A stretch of DNA of 64,000 nucleotides from the NCBI RefSeq assembly GCF_029784155.1, contig NC_073691.1, positions 20,612,006 to 20,676,005 on the forward strand, in the 5' to 3' direction. The translations under genes and the position numbers were made by a program. The stretch's first letter is position 1, and each line of letters starts with the position of its first letter. Source of the stretch: Uranotaenia lowii. Its lineage: Eukaryota; Arthropoda; Insecta; Diptera; Culicidae. Below, piece by piece: positions 1 through 11,199 of this stretch. The notes beneath the pieces are model-generated. The model saw nothing but the letters and a program-made list of their open reading frames with translations, had not been told where the DNA came from and made no database searches.

Positions 1-314
1 AAATGATATAAATTAACCCAGCTAAATTCTCTGATAATTAAAAACAAATTTGTTGTATCCGCATTCAAATTTCAAAACAACCTCAAATCGATATTCGGTC
101 AATTCTTAGGGTTCGAATAAAGGCACACTGTGAATGAGCGTTTTTTTAGAATCGATAAGAATAAATGTATAAGACAATTAATTTACAAGTATGCCGAATA
201 AAGTATTTGTTTTATTTATCCGTCCCTGTCTCTCAATGCGAAGTTAATCTATAATTACGTCATCCAATCAAGAGTTAACAAAATTATTTCCGGATCAACC
301 ACTCATGAAAAGTT
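1..314. other. non-coding stretch, nothing recognised
   Basis: AT-rich sequence without a convincing ORF, repeat terminus or RNA gene on either strand. Confidence 0.6.
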
Positions 315-371
315 CTAGAAGACTGCAGCCACCGGCTTCTCCTCAGCAAAGACGAAGAAATTGAGCTTCAT
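315..371 (-). CDS. possible micro-ORF of 18 codons
   Basis: An ATG-started minus-strand frame of 18 codons ends in TAG. It opens with a hydrophobic stretch (MKLNFFVFA), as many insect secretory signal peptides do, and then turns charged (EEKP). It is too short to be a secreted peptide precursor by itself. It could be the start of a spliced gene, a relic or chance. I do not recognise it, and only the open frame supports it. Confidence 0.12.
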   Translation of the reverse strand: MKLNFFVFAEEKPVAAVF

Positions 372-441
372 AACAAGTGAAAATGCTCATTCTATACTTT
401 CACCAGCCTCAACAAGTTTCAGATGATATAAAATATAAATA

Positions 442-532
442 CAGTGAAAACCCGATTTTGTCACACACCGATTTTGTCTGCCCCCGATTTTGTCTCATTT
501 TTTCACCCGATTTTGTCATCATTTTTTATTAA
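442..532. repeat. candidate left end of a pogo/Tigger-type element
   Basis: After a TA at 440-441 the sequence begins CAGTGAAAACCCGATTTTG. The motif CCGATTTTGTC then recurs four times within about 80 bp. A terminus starting CAGT next to TA, with subterminal repeats, is what pogo/Tigger elements have, and a pogo-type transposase relic lies just to the right. I could not find a clean matching right terminus. A related motif, CCCGATTTTATCAC, occurs at about 1937-1950, but in the same orientation rather than inverted. Confidence 0.4.
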
Positions 533-779
533 ACTCAAAAATACTAAATATCGCCTTTTTTCATTTCCGTTGAACATCCTGAGGTTGAAATCAGTCTGAA
601 GGGACAAAACTGATGGATGATTACTTCGATATTGAAAGTGAAGATGATTGATCAGGGACGTATTAAGATTTTTATACAAAAAAGTCAAGTTTTAACAGGA
701 TTTTTGTTAATCAAAGATGTTGAATACAATTATAACTATAACTTAATATAATTGTATAAAAGAACATATTCAAGTAATC

Positions 780-1612
780 TTAAAGCTGTGTTTTATTTGT
801 TTGAGCTTTCTTCAAAGCAATCTCTCTGATACGTTGCAAGAAGATGACATCATCTATAGAGAGATCTGAAGCATCAGCCCAATCAACTATGTTGTCCAAC
901 ATACGTACAGCTTCAACATCAATTATGTTTCTTGAAATTTCACATGAATCATTTGGCGTAGATGCCGCTGATTCTGAGTCTGGTGCTACATCCGAAATTT
1001 TTAATGGCTCTAATGATTCGAGTGGCTCGTTAATGCTGACTGATCATCCTGCATGCATCATGCTGCATTTCTCTCCTCAGGGTCCTGTGGCAAAATAGTT
1101 TCATCGCGGTTGTTTACATTAATCAAATGGATCAAGAGAACACCATCTTCGTGAACGAGTTTGTTATTTAAAATAATTCCAATTTTCTTCCATGACTACT
1201 GCATTACTGTATGCTTTATTTCACTCCAAGCATCGTGCATCCAGAAACATAAATCCCTCAACGTTATGCTCTTCAAGTTTTGACCGATATCGATTTCACG
1301 AGCCATGACATGTAGCAAAAGTTTTTGACGATATTTTAGTTTACAGTTCTGAATGACATTCTGGTCCATGGGTTGAATCACTGCAGTCACATTTGGAGGC
1401 ATAAAAACAGTTATCAAACCATCATCGCTTTTTAGCTCATCATTCATATGATGTGCTGAGCAATTTTCCAGTAACAACACAGCTTTAGGAGGAATAGACA
1501 TTTCGGCTGAAAATTTGCGTACTGCTGGTACGAATTTCTAGAGGAACCAGTTTTGGAAAATCATTCGAGCCATCCAGGCATTTTTAGAGGCGAAATATGT
1601 GACAGACACTAA
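780..1612 (-). pseudogene. pogo/Tigger (jerky-like) transposase, C-terminal half, broken
   Basis: The longest open piece (1196-1501, minus) reads as the DDE-superfamily core of Tigger/jerky transposases. It has a strand ending LLLENCSAHH, where the second catalytic acid is normally found, then the family hallmark PPNVTAVIQPMDQ followed by a lysine/tyrosine-rich helix. Upstream in the same frame is YFASKNAWM...FQNWFL, interrupted by a TAG near 1539. Downstream, after more stops, a frame ending at 780 gives an acidic C-terminal tail. The DNA-binding N-terminus is missing. In pogo-like enzymes the position seen here as E (LLLENC) is usually D, so the core is probably dead as well as broken. It is not expected to make protein. 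Confidence 0.75.
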
Positions 1613-2072
1613 TTTTTTTTTTGATTTTGATTTGAACGGATGCTTTGAATCTTATCTTCAGTAAATTATAACCAATAGAAATAATAATATCATTGGGATT
1701 TGAACAATTAAAGATTATTTAATTCTTCTGATAACACCGGTCGGAACAAGGTGTTTAAAGATGCGTAAAACCAATATTGTTTGATGTTTTGATGTAAAAA
1801 AGACCTATAAGTAGTAATATGTCAAAAAAGGGAATATCTACTACAAAACCTCCACACTGTTTTATTGAGATAATATACGTTTTTTGTAGTAATTTATTTG
1901 ATTATGACGGATTAAAATCATTTTTTCAAAATCTCCCGATTTTATCACTCTCCCCGAATTATCTGAGATTATTTGAAACCAATAAATACCTACTTGTTAT
2001 TTAAAGGTAATAGACCATCCTCTAATCATAGTCAAAAGGAAACAAAACGAAAAGTTTCATGAATGCCTTTTG
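1613..2072. other. non-coding stretch right of the pogo relic
   Basis: AT-rich, with no ORF of note. The CCCGATTTTATCAC motif near 1937-1950 resembles the left-end repeat at 442-532 and may be the decayed other end of the same element. Confidence 0.4.
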
Positions 2073-3094
2073 CCAAGCAACAAATCGAAATGTTCTCATT
2101 TATTGCGACAAACTTATCTTACTCAAAAATGTTTGAATCCATCATGAGCGTGTATTCCATTTAGAGAAACGCCAAACGAAGTTGTGATTCAAGGTTTCTT
2201 AAAACCATTTTAAAACTGTTTGTTAAAATCGTTTTATTACAACATTTTTCAAACCGGTAAAAAACAATTTCAAAACTGTTTTACAACTGCCTTAGGATGT
2301 TCAACATTAATTTACTGAACGCCATGTTGATTGTGAAATTGAATCGAATTTACTGACGCCATCTTGCTGGAAATAATATTATGATACTAAAAACTAGACA
2401 TTTTCGACAAATTTGACAATGTTCGCGGTACTATTTGTTGTATAGGTAATGAATTTCAATGCAAAACAAAAATTGCATAATTTGAGCAAATTTAAATGTT
2501 ACTTTAATTATTATTTTTCAATTAAAAAAATTCTTAAAATTGTGTCAACCTTGATTTTCTTTGAAGCGCGCATATGTTTTGATGCTATTTCGTATATACT
2601 TCACCAGAAATCTGAGGTTGCAGGAAGTTTCATGCTAAGACATATGAAAAATGAAAATGAAAATATTTCTTAAATAATTTAAATGCAATCATCACCAATC
2701 ACCAAATGTTTGGGAGAGGAAGTGATAACACGAGGAAACGGAACAGAAAGCTCCCACAGTAGAGTATCTATCAAATTTCACAGCTCCCACAGTAAAATTT
2801 CTATCAGATTCCTTGACGTAGTTTTAAAGGAGCTGTGGATAGTCTTAAAAGAGCTCTGAATGGTTTCTTAAGGCTATGTCTATAAGGTCGAATAAAACTA
2901 TTCTGTTGGATGTTTTATTATAGCGTATAGAATTAGCTTTAAAAACGTTAACAAAATGGTCCCTTTTGGCCATATGTTAGTTTTAAAGTAGTTGTGCTAA
3001 TAGCGTAGAATGCGCTTTGGCTTATAAAGTAGCTTTAGGAAACAGTCTTAAGCGGACTGTTAAGGTTGGTATAAAACTTAAATTGTTACTTGGG
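2073..3094. mobile_element. candidate MITE with CCAAGCAACAA-type ends
   Basis: The left end reads CCAAGCAACAA (2073-2083) and the right end TTGTTACTTGGGA (3083-3094), an imperfect inverted pair. Size (about 1.0 kb) and terminal sequence match the better-defined element at 41285-42328, whose ends are CCCAAGCAACCA. Inside, near 2750-2815, a short block beginning AGCTCCCACAGTA is directly repeated at about 35-bp spacing. No coding capacity is seen. The ends are degenerate, so the boundaries are tentative. Confidence 0.35.
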
Positions 3095-3133
3095 ATTTGC
3101 TTTATTAGTTTTTGAATTATGTTAAAAAATATT

Positions 3134-3615
3134 GAAGAGGCCCCCCCCTCCTTTCTACTAAAAAAAGGGAGGGGTCTCAAATAAACATTGAGATATTTTT
3201 CGTATCCAAATACCTTCCCATGCCAAATTTGGATCCAATGTCTTAATTAGTTCTCGAGTTATATGAGAAAAATTGTAAGGTAGCCCCTCTCCCCGTTCCT
3301 ATCACACCACTGAGAGGAGGGAGGGGTACCTAATATTCATACGAATATTCTTCGTTCCCAAATACCATCCCATGCCAAATATAATACCATTTGCTTGATT
3401 GGTTCTCGAGTTATGCAAAAAATTGTCTTTTGTTCGGGAGGCACCTCCCCCCCCCCCTTTTTGAAAGAGGGAGGGGTCTCAAACCACAATAGGAACCTTC
3501 CCCTGCCTCCAATACCCCCACCTGCCAAGTTTCTCGCAAATCGGTTCAGTAGTTTCCGAGTCTATAGGGAACAGACAGACAGACAGACAGACAGACAGAA
3601 ATTCATTTTTATATA
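3134..3615 (+). repeat. three ~150-bp tandem units ending in (ACAG)n, LINE-3'-tail-like
   Basis: Three diverged units each contain a C-run / GGGAGGGGTCTC block, then CAAATACC(TT/AT)CCCATGCC, then TTCTCGAGTTAT. The last unit ends in an ACAG microsatellite (about 3571-3597) followed by AAATTCATTTTTATATA. Unit repeats followed by a simple-sequence tail are what the 3' UTRs of several non-LTR retrotransposons look like. No ORF of the parent element is present, so clade assignment is not possible. Confidence 0.5.
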
Positions 3616-5191
3616 CAGTTGCGTTCAAAAAAGAATGAATCGCGTGCAGCTGCGCACCCACTTCCAACTTTGACAAGCTGCCATTTCTCTCTCGGTTGAT
3701 TTTTTTTTCATGAAAATTTCACACAATCTAGTTCAACTATCCAACTAACACTCTACAAAATTTGAGTCTTTACAATGACGGGAAACAAAGATAGCGCTAT
3801 TTCCGTAAAAAAGGAAAATTTGGAGTTGCTTCACTAAACTTACTGTATCTTAGACAATTTTCATTGAAAATTCTTTAAATTTAAAGATGTAAAAATGTTT
3901 GATCTACTACCAGGCCAAGTTTCGTCGAAATCGATGAACGTGATCAAAAATGGTGCCGGGAAGTAAATCAGGTTCATTATCGCCCAGCAGACGATTTCAT
4001 TCTTTTTTTTGACGGATGTTTGTATGGAAAACATCGAAATCCATGTATTCTTGGTTTTTCCTTTCACAAAATCAAAATTAATTACAAAGAAAGTTGTAAA
4101 TTGATAGAAACTTCATTCCTGCTTTGTTTAGAAATAGAAATTGTTCCAACAGAGCTGGTATTGAAACAGAAGAGCGAATTGAATACTCGCTTTAATTGTA
4201 CATCAAATTGGTTTATCGGAATAATTAGCAGATCATTTCTGAATCTCTGTTATTCATATTTCGAACTCTATTGAAACATTTTCTCTTCCGAAACAAAGCA
4301 CGAATGAAGTTTCTATCAATTTACAACATTCTTTGTGATAACATTTTGATTTTGTTAAAGAAAAAACAAGAATACATGGATTACGATGTTTTCCATACAA
4401 ACATTCGTCCCAAAAAGAATGAAATAGTCTGCTGGGCGATAATGAACCTGATTTTCTACCCGGCACCATTTTTGATCACGTTCATCGATTTTGACGAAAC
4501 TTAGCCTGATATTTGATCAAACATTTTTACATCTTTTGACCAAATTTCGAGGATTTTCAATGAAAATTGTTGAAGATACAGCAAGTTTAGTGAAGCAACT
4601 CCAAATTTCCCTTTTTTACGGAAATAGCTCTATCTTTGTTTCCCGTCATTGTAAAGACTTCAAATTTTGTAGAGTATTAGTTGGATAGTTGAACTAGATG
4701 GTTGTAGAGATCAATAACATATAATAATAAATTCTAGGGATGCAAATATAGAACAATAAATATATCATTAGATTCAGGTTCTGCTTTGAGAAAAATCACA
4801 TTGAATTCATGCAAAACCATGATTACGATATTTTATCAGTGTACGTTGAAGTTACTTTGCGGAAAGCAAAAAGGGAATATAAGAGGGAAGCTTTCTCTGT
4901 GCTAGTGTGGTTGGGTGAGAAAAAGAGAGAGAGGAATAGATCGAGCTTCGAAGTCGAAAGAGATCGGGAAAGGAGGCAGTCTACTAACTAATCTTAAGAC
5001 GAACGGACGTTTGTGATTGTGGAAGTGAAAGTGCAGTGTGAAATAAAATTATCAAAAGAAAACGTTTACGGTTACGACAATGGTGTGAAATTTTCATGAA
5101 AAAATATCAACCGAGAGAGAAATGGCAGCTTGTCAAAGTTGGAAGTGGGTGCGCAGCTGCACGCGATTTCATTCTTTTTTGAACGCAACTG
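3616..5191. mobile_element. long inverted-repeat (foldback-type) element, TA target duplication
   Basis: The element begins CAGTTGCGTTCAAAAAAG after TA (3614-3615) and ends with the inverted copy before TA (5192-5193). The arms are very long: 3616 to about 4165 pairs with about 4255 to 5191 once the solo LTR at 4703-5079 is removed, leaving a loop of roughly 90 bp. Without the LTR the element is about 1.2 kb. TA duplication suggests mobilisation by a Tc1/mariner-superfamily transposase, but no transposase is encoded. It sits in the tail of the repeat at 3134-3615. The two arms differ at scattered positions, so it is not a fresh duplication. Confidence 0.8.
4703..5079. mobile_element. solo LTR (377 bp) inside the right arm of the foldback element
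   Basis: The right arm is interrupted exactly where the left arm is continuous. The insert begins TGTAGAGATC and ends GGTTACGACA, i.e. TG...CA ends, and is flanked by the 5-bp direct repeat ATGGT (4698-4702 and 5080-5084). That is the signature of an LTR retrotransposon that recombined down to one LTR. A 5-bp duplication fits BEL/Pao or some Ty3/gypsy families. No internal domain remains, so the family is unassigned. Confidence 0.8.
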
Positions 5192-5367
5192 TATATAGAT
5201 TTTTATTTTCTTTAGAGGCACAATAGCATTGCTCTTCATATTCCTTAAAACTCTGTTTTAACTGATTTCTGATTTTGAATTTTTATTTTCAGTTCATGTT
5301 CTTCATTTCGAGGAATAAAAAAAATCTTTACATTAATTTTAATTTTGAAAAAAATCTTTCATATCTT

Positions 5368-5624
5368 AATTGAGGCGCTGAGGGGTGCAAGTACCTGAAT
5401 GATAGTTTCGAGAAAACGCGCTTCAAAGTTGTGAAGGTGCTCGATTTTCCATATATTTTTCGAATTCGAGCAGTTTAATTCAATCAAAAAAACTGTTCAA
5501 AAAATTATAAAAAATCTGAGGTTTGCACCAGATGTACATTGAAACATGAAGAATCGTTAGGTATACTTAACTCAAAATTTATGATTTTGGCACTTGCATC
5601 CCTCTGATCCTGAGGGCCTCAATT
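5368..5624. mobile_element. short MITE, 257 bp
   Basis: The ends are imperfect inverted repeats: AATTGAGGC...GAGGGGTGCAAGT at the left and ACTTGCATCCCTC...GCCTCAATT at the right, pairing over about 25-30 bp. There is no ORF. Superfamily cannot be assigned because the target duplication is unclear. Confidence 0.6.
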
Positions 5625-7795
5625 GTTATTCTGCTTTCAGATTCTGAATTTTTAATACTATTTTATGAATTTATTTCAAATTTTTAATCATTATCAAAAC
5701 TAACTTTTAGATCGTTTTGGAATTTTTAGAGCGATTTTCTAATACAAATATCGAATTTTAAATGCTGAAACCATTTGCTTTGTAATATTTTAGGTCAACA
5801 CAATAATTCGAAATTTGATTTGATTCGCAGTTGGCCTTGGACGAGTACCGTTGTGTTTTTTTTTTCTCGGTAGAACGTTCCGTCTTTGTTCTCATACTTT
5901 AAATATTTATTTATTGATTGAAGATAAATCAAATTTTTGTACATTGCATAGGATAACGTTGATGTAAAGTGAAATGATATGTGAAGTTCGGATAGCAGCT
6001 TTCCGGGATGAATTAATTATGATTTAAAATATAGTACTTGAAAGGAAAGGAAAGAAAAACGGCCGTCGGTGTGATTCGATTTTCACTTCCTCAGTGCCAA
6101 ATTTAACGATATAAAAATGTGCTCAGTGTTCAATTGCTGGTGAATTCAGGAAAATTGTTGTAAAAGAGATAGGTAGTGATCTGAAGAATTTGGAAGAACA
6201 GCAATGCAGTGGCGGAGTCCATTTTTTAGGCCACAGCAAGTGAAAAAGGGAAAAGTCCGCTATGGGCGTAAAATGCGGTTCGTTTTTCTGATTGCTGCGA
6301 TGCTTGTATTTTCAAAAATATTTGGTTCCAACCCGTTTAAGTTGACTCCAATCAGGAAGAATTGGAAACAAGCACCGGCCAAAACCTTCTAATACCTTTA
6401 AATGGACTTTGGTGGGATTGTTTGTTTTTCTAAATTTAATCCTTTTAACAATTCTATTTGCCAAATAGGATTTCGCATATAAATATCCCTCCCCTTCCAA
6501 TTTGAATACAGCACCCTGGGTCGTATGAGTTCTCTGCACCAGAAAAGTTTATTTTGCTGCATCAGATTATCCCCATTATGATTACATTGACTTGTCGCGT
6601 CGTGCGTTATTGTACTACACTTATTTTTAAAACCAACATTCGAAACGAATATTGAATCTAGATACTCGTTTTGGCATCTTGTGTTTGTTTCAATGATTAA
6701 GTTGAACTTTGTGTATCAGCCAATGCAAGATGTGTGTAGTCATCAATGCTATGTCATACTACAATTATTTTAAATTTTATTTCTGAAAAGTGGTTCAAAA
6801 GTATATTTCAAATAATGAATTTTAAATGTCAGCCAAACTTCGATTTTTTCAACTGAAATTTTATTGTGAGACTAAAAATTTAATCGGGATTGTTCTCTAA
6901 AGCTATCGGCAGTTTTATTTTGAATCTCTTATTTTTACTTTGAGATCTTTTTATGTTAACCCCCGAAGGGCTAATCCGGCCCTGGATAGGACTGAATTAT
7001 CGACAAAATATTTAAAGGTCGTTATGAGCCCAAATTTTACAGTTCTGTGTAGATTTTCTATAACGATTATTGCGCCAAAACCAAGGCCGTATTAAGAGTA
7101 AGCATTGCAGAAATTTTCCCACATTTTATTTCTGTCTAAACAAATTACCACAAATATATACAATATCTGTCAATATCTGGACATTAAATCTCGAATTTTT
7201 CAAAATAAAATCCGGACAAATCGTGATAATCCGAAAAAAGCTATAATAAAGTGACTGAAACCAGCTAAACTTTTCATTTTTTTTTTATCCAAAACACGCC
7301 AGCAGCGTTCGAATCTCCTTTCAATTTCTCATAAAAAAAAACAATTTGCCCAGAAAAATTCAGCCTGAGTTAGACCTTAGACCAAAAAATAAGTCAACAA
7401 TTTCTCTTATTTATTGAATAAACAAAATATTTCAGGAGTTTCCGGCGAATCAAGCATTATGTTCCGATAAGGAAGTAATTTCTCCTCATTTGAAACAATG
7501 TAATAGCTTTTACGGGGGATAGATTAACTTTTTCTTAGATTTATAAAAATAAAAAAAAACATTAATTATCATTTTTGTTAGAGAAAATTTGCAAAAAAAT
7601 TAAAGAAAGTAAGAAAAAACATTTAAATTCCTATTTAATTTTAAGTTTTCTCTTGCATTGTTGGGAATAAAATCAACAGAACCAGGCAATCTGGAATGCT
7701 CACTTTATCAGCATAAGTATGAGTATAAATAATGCAAAATTAATGTTAGTTTTTCAATCATTATTTAAATATGCGTTGATTTATAAACTGTACAC
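5625..7795. other. non-coding stretch
   Basis: AT-rich with no supported gene. A short stretch around 6060-6270 is less AT-rich and contains a TATAAAA (near 6111) and TCAGTG motifs that could belong to a promoter or 5' UTR, but no coding exon follows that I can support. Around 7130-7300 the words CCGGACAAATC and AATCCGGAC suggest a decayed relative of the MITE at 7796-8242. Confidence 0.4.
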
Positions 7796-8242
7796 TAAGG
7801 TTGCCAGAATTTTTTCAGCACGTATCCGGGTCGGACGAATCCAGGATATTTTATCAAAAAACCTGACAAAAACAGAGCATTTGATTTCAAAACTGTCGAC
7901 CAAAATCTGGACAACTTCCGGGCTAATTTGATCGAAACCTAGGAATTACTCATCAAAAATATTTTTAAAAAATCATACAATTTTTTTTATCAAAATGTAT
8001 TACCAGAAGTTAAATCGTATTCAAAAAACCGTTGATAATAATTTTTATGAAACTTGCTCAAAAATTTTCGGTTTGAACGCATAAATAATAAATTTTTACA
8101 GCACAATTGGTTTTCTTTAGTTTGATTTGAGAATGAGAATGAGAATAAATCAGGTCAAAATCCGGGGTTTTCCAGTGAAATTCAGAATTTTTCCACATTT
8201 TTTTTAAATATTCGGATAAAACAGTGCAATCTGGCAACCTTA
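7796..8242. mobile_element. MITE with TAAGGTTGCCAGA inverted ends, 447 bp
   Basis: TAAGGTTGCCAGA at 7796-7808 and its exact inverse at 8230-8242 bound a non-coding, AT-rich element. A second, right-truncated copy lies at 8464-8835 and aligns internally over several hundred bases (shared GCGTATCC, CCGGACAAATC-like and AGGCATAAAT-like blocks). That shows this is a repeat family rather than a chance palindrome. Confidence 0.75.
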
Positions 8243-8463
8243 ACACCTTTTTTAATAAAAAAAAATGTTTTTTTATATGTATAAATTAATGATTGAATTT
8301 GATCAATAAGCTAATTAACTATTTTGTAGATGTAAAAGAATGGCTGTTCAAAAGCATTGAGAAAAATAAGCTCCTTACTAAATCTCAACTTCAACATTTC
8401 ATATAAGAAGTTCTCAAGTGCACGATGATCAAAGTTTACCTGAGTATTCAAATAAGTTAAGGC

Positions 8464-8835
8464 TAAGGTTGCCAGATTTTTTTAGCGCGTATCCAGGGCC
8501 GGACAAATCCGGGCAATTTTATCTAAATACCTGGCAAAATCCGGGCATCGGATTTCAACATTGATGTTCAAAAATCCGCGCAGTATCCGGAGAAATTTTG
8601 TCTAAGCCCCAAATTTACTCAACAGAAATAAAGAAAAAAAAACTGGAAAAAATGTTTTTTTTTCAAAATTCATCGACTGATTTTAAATCGAATTTTTGGC
8701 ATCCGAAAACCTATCATGATTATTTTTCATAAAAATTGCTTGAAAAATTTCGTTTTGGAGGCATAAATAAAAAAAATTTTACAACACAATTTGATTTTTT
8801 GTTGTTCGATTTGCAAAATCTATTGAATAAATCCA
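8464..8835. mobile_element. second, truncated copy of the GGTTGCCAGA MITE
   Basis: It starts TAAGGTTGCCAGAT and follows the 7796-8242 element in the same orientation, but loses similarity before the right terminus. It lies only 221 bp downstream of the first copy. Confidence 0.65.
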
Positions 8836-9809
8836 GCTGGGTATGATGTTAAACACTTGAAAAATCTGAAAAAGAAGATACTGAAAATCTGATTTTTGAA
8901 TTCGTAATTTTAAACGGAGTTCAAATTATTGTTGATTTAATTTCCTGTATTTTGAAATAATGTGCCAGTGGTCTCGTGTTTAATTTTGGATTCTCGACTT
9001 CATATTTTATTTATGCTGATTTCAACTGAATTCTGAACATGAACTTTAAACTTAATCTGATCATTTGATTGCTGAATGTTGGCATTCAGTTTTAGCTCTG
9101 AAGTTTAATTTTGGATTTCAAATTTCAATCAGGATTCTCAATGTGAATTCCTCATGCTCAATGCTCGACCCGAATTCTGATTCTGAAGTTTCAGTCTATA
9201 TTTTGAATCCCATTTTTGAATTCTAAATTTGAGTTTACAAAATGCTGAATCTGAACAATGAAACTGAAATGAAGAGCGTATTTTAAGTAAACATTATTTT
9301 AATAGTCAATTTTTTTTTTTTTTTTTTTGATCATGGAATTTTATTCTGTATTATTCAAACAAATTAAATTTGAAAAAATAAAAAATCTGCACCTTAAAAA
9401 AAAACAAAAAATCAAACCTTAATGTTAAATTCTGATTTTTTTAGATCGAAAACTTAGTATGTACTCTGGAATTTATGCTTATTATAATTTCATTCTATCG
9501 AGATTGTTTTATAAATTATTTCAGAATTTTGTTTTGCTCTCAGTTGAAAATGAAGATTTTAGTCATTCGATTAAATTTAATTATAAATTTTAAATTTATT
9601 TTGTAGAGAAAAACAATACACGTGGTGTCAAAAAAATGAGAAGAGTTAAAAAAAATTCAATTTTAGATATGTATTAAAATTCGTCGTTTTTAATATTAAA
9701 ATGGACAAATGGACATACTTTTAGATGTATCAGGAAATTTATAATGTAGTTTTGGAGCTAGAACTGTCTGGGTTTGCCATGTTAATGTCAATCTACATGA
9801 TTGGTTTAC
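8836..9809. other. non-coding stretch
   Basis: AT-rich with a T-run at about 9311-9328. From roughly 8930 to 9270 variants of TCTGAATTT/TTTGAATTC recur irregularly, which looks like slippage-generated low-complexity sequence. No gene or element ends seen. Confidence 0.5.
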
Positions 9810-9988
9810 ATTTTTTGTTTCAGTAATAGTTTTAACATCTTTATGTCATTCGCGACTCATATCAATGATGCAGTTGGCGGACAGTCATTGAAAAACTTAT
9901 CCGGTACAGCTTTGACTCTTGGGCTCGAACTCACTGACATCGGCTTAGCAAGCAACTGACTTGCCAACTGAGCTATATCACAAGCCCA
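9810..9988 (-). mobile_element. tRNA-derived SINE
   Basis: Read on the minus strand it starts GGGCTTGTGATATAGCTCAG, contains an A-box-like TAGCTCAGTTGG and a B-box-like GAGTTCGAGCCC at tRNA spacing, and continues into a unique 3' body ending A-rich. The same sequence recurs as the interrupted copy at 31015-36667, confirming a dispersed RNA-polymerase-III-type family. I see no clear target duplication for this copy. Confidence 0.8.
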
Positions 9989-11199
9989 TGAAATAATTAA
10001 TGGAAGCCAAGAATTCTTTATAATTATTTTTCAATACCTTATTCGTGTTCCGAACTTCTGATTCCAGATGACAATCTAAATTTGAAGCTTTACATAAAAT
10101 ACCTTCTCACTAACAAATTCTGATTCTAAATTAAACGATGACAAGCTTTCAACTCAACTCAACTTTTTAATTCTCAAACCCGAGAACTTATTTCTATGAA
10201 AAGCTTTACTGCATTTAAATTTCCACCAAAACTTCATTCTATACCATATTTTAAATCTAATATCTACTCTTCATATCTCTCTCATTGAAATTATAAAAAA
10301 ATTGACTAATGGCTGTCAAAACAATATATCCTTTCCATACTGTTCTAATCAATATAAAGTTCTAAAGTATTAATAATAAACATAATCATGTTTCAACAAA
10401 AGTTTTGGAACTTAATTCCCACAGCAAACCATTCAAATGTTTTTCTAAAAACTAGATGAACTTTATAAACTAAATAAAAATGCTGAGGAAAATTTAATAC
10501 TATTGCAACCGATTTTTTTAATTTATAGTTCAACAGTTTGAAGAATTTTTTTTTCTCAAAATATCAAATTTAATGTGTACAACGGTCTCAATTGTAGAGA
10601 TATTGATTGGACAATCTCATTTCAATTCCTTTTGAATATAATTGAGTCAAAACTCAATTTGTTCTAAATATATTCGTACAATTAAAGTTGGATTTTATTG
10701 CTACAAAATCTTCATTTTGGAAGCAAATTAATTAATTTTCATTTAGGTTGAAAGTTCTCAAATTCAAAAATCCTTTATTTGGAATAAATTTCCAAATTTT
10801 CACCAAACTCTAGAGGAACTGACATAGCTTTGACAAGAGAAGACTCCACCAAAAATAATGATAACTTATAAGGAATAACGTTTAAAAATATAATAATGAA
10901 GAACAGGACTTTCAAATTCGTACCAGTCTCGCTTTTTTATTTTCTTGAACTGCCAAACAACAGCAGCAAATGGTATCTATTCTGGTTATCACTTGAGGGT
11001 TCCACCAATGGGGTTAGAAACGTCTCCACAATAATCTCACTAATACGGTATGAAGGGTTGTTTTATATTCTTCTTCTGGTTAATCCGGATAAGATATTTA
11101 ATCCAAGTGTGTCGCTAATCCATATCTTGGAATGAAAAATCCAAAATCCTTAGATGGGTTTGTGTGAAATTTAATTCAACAAACTTGCACTAAATCACT
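9989..11199. other. non-coding stretch
   Basis: AT-rich. A 79-codon open frame at 10896-11135 has no recognisable motif or coding bias and is left out. No element ends found. Confidence 0.45.

Noticed and set aside
3395..3673. Proline/threonine-rich ORFs over the (ACAG)n region
   Set aside because: They translate C-runs and an ACAG microsatellite in a retroelement tail.
4020..4504. Paired ORFs on both strands around 4.0-4.5 kb with the same peptide words
   Set aside because: They match each other because the DNA is a long palindrome; no transposase motif is present.
6204..6392. 62-codon ORF with a hydrophobic stretch
   Set aside because: Isolated, without homology I can recognise and without splice or promoter support strong enough to claim a gene.
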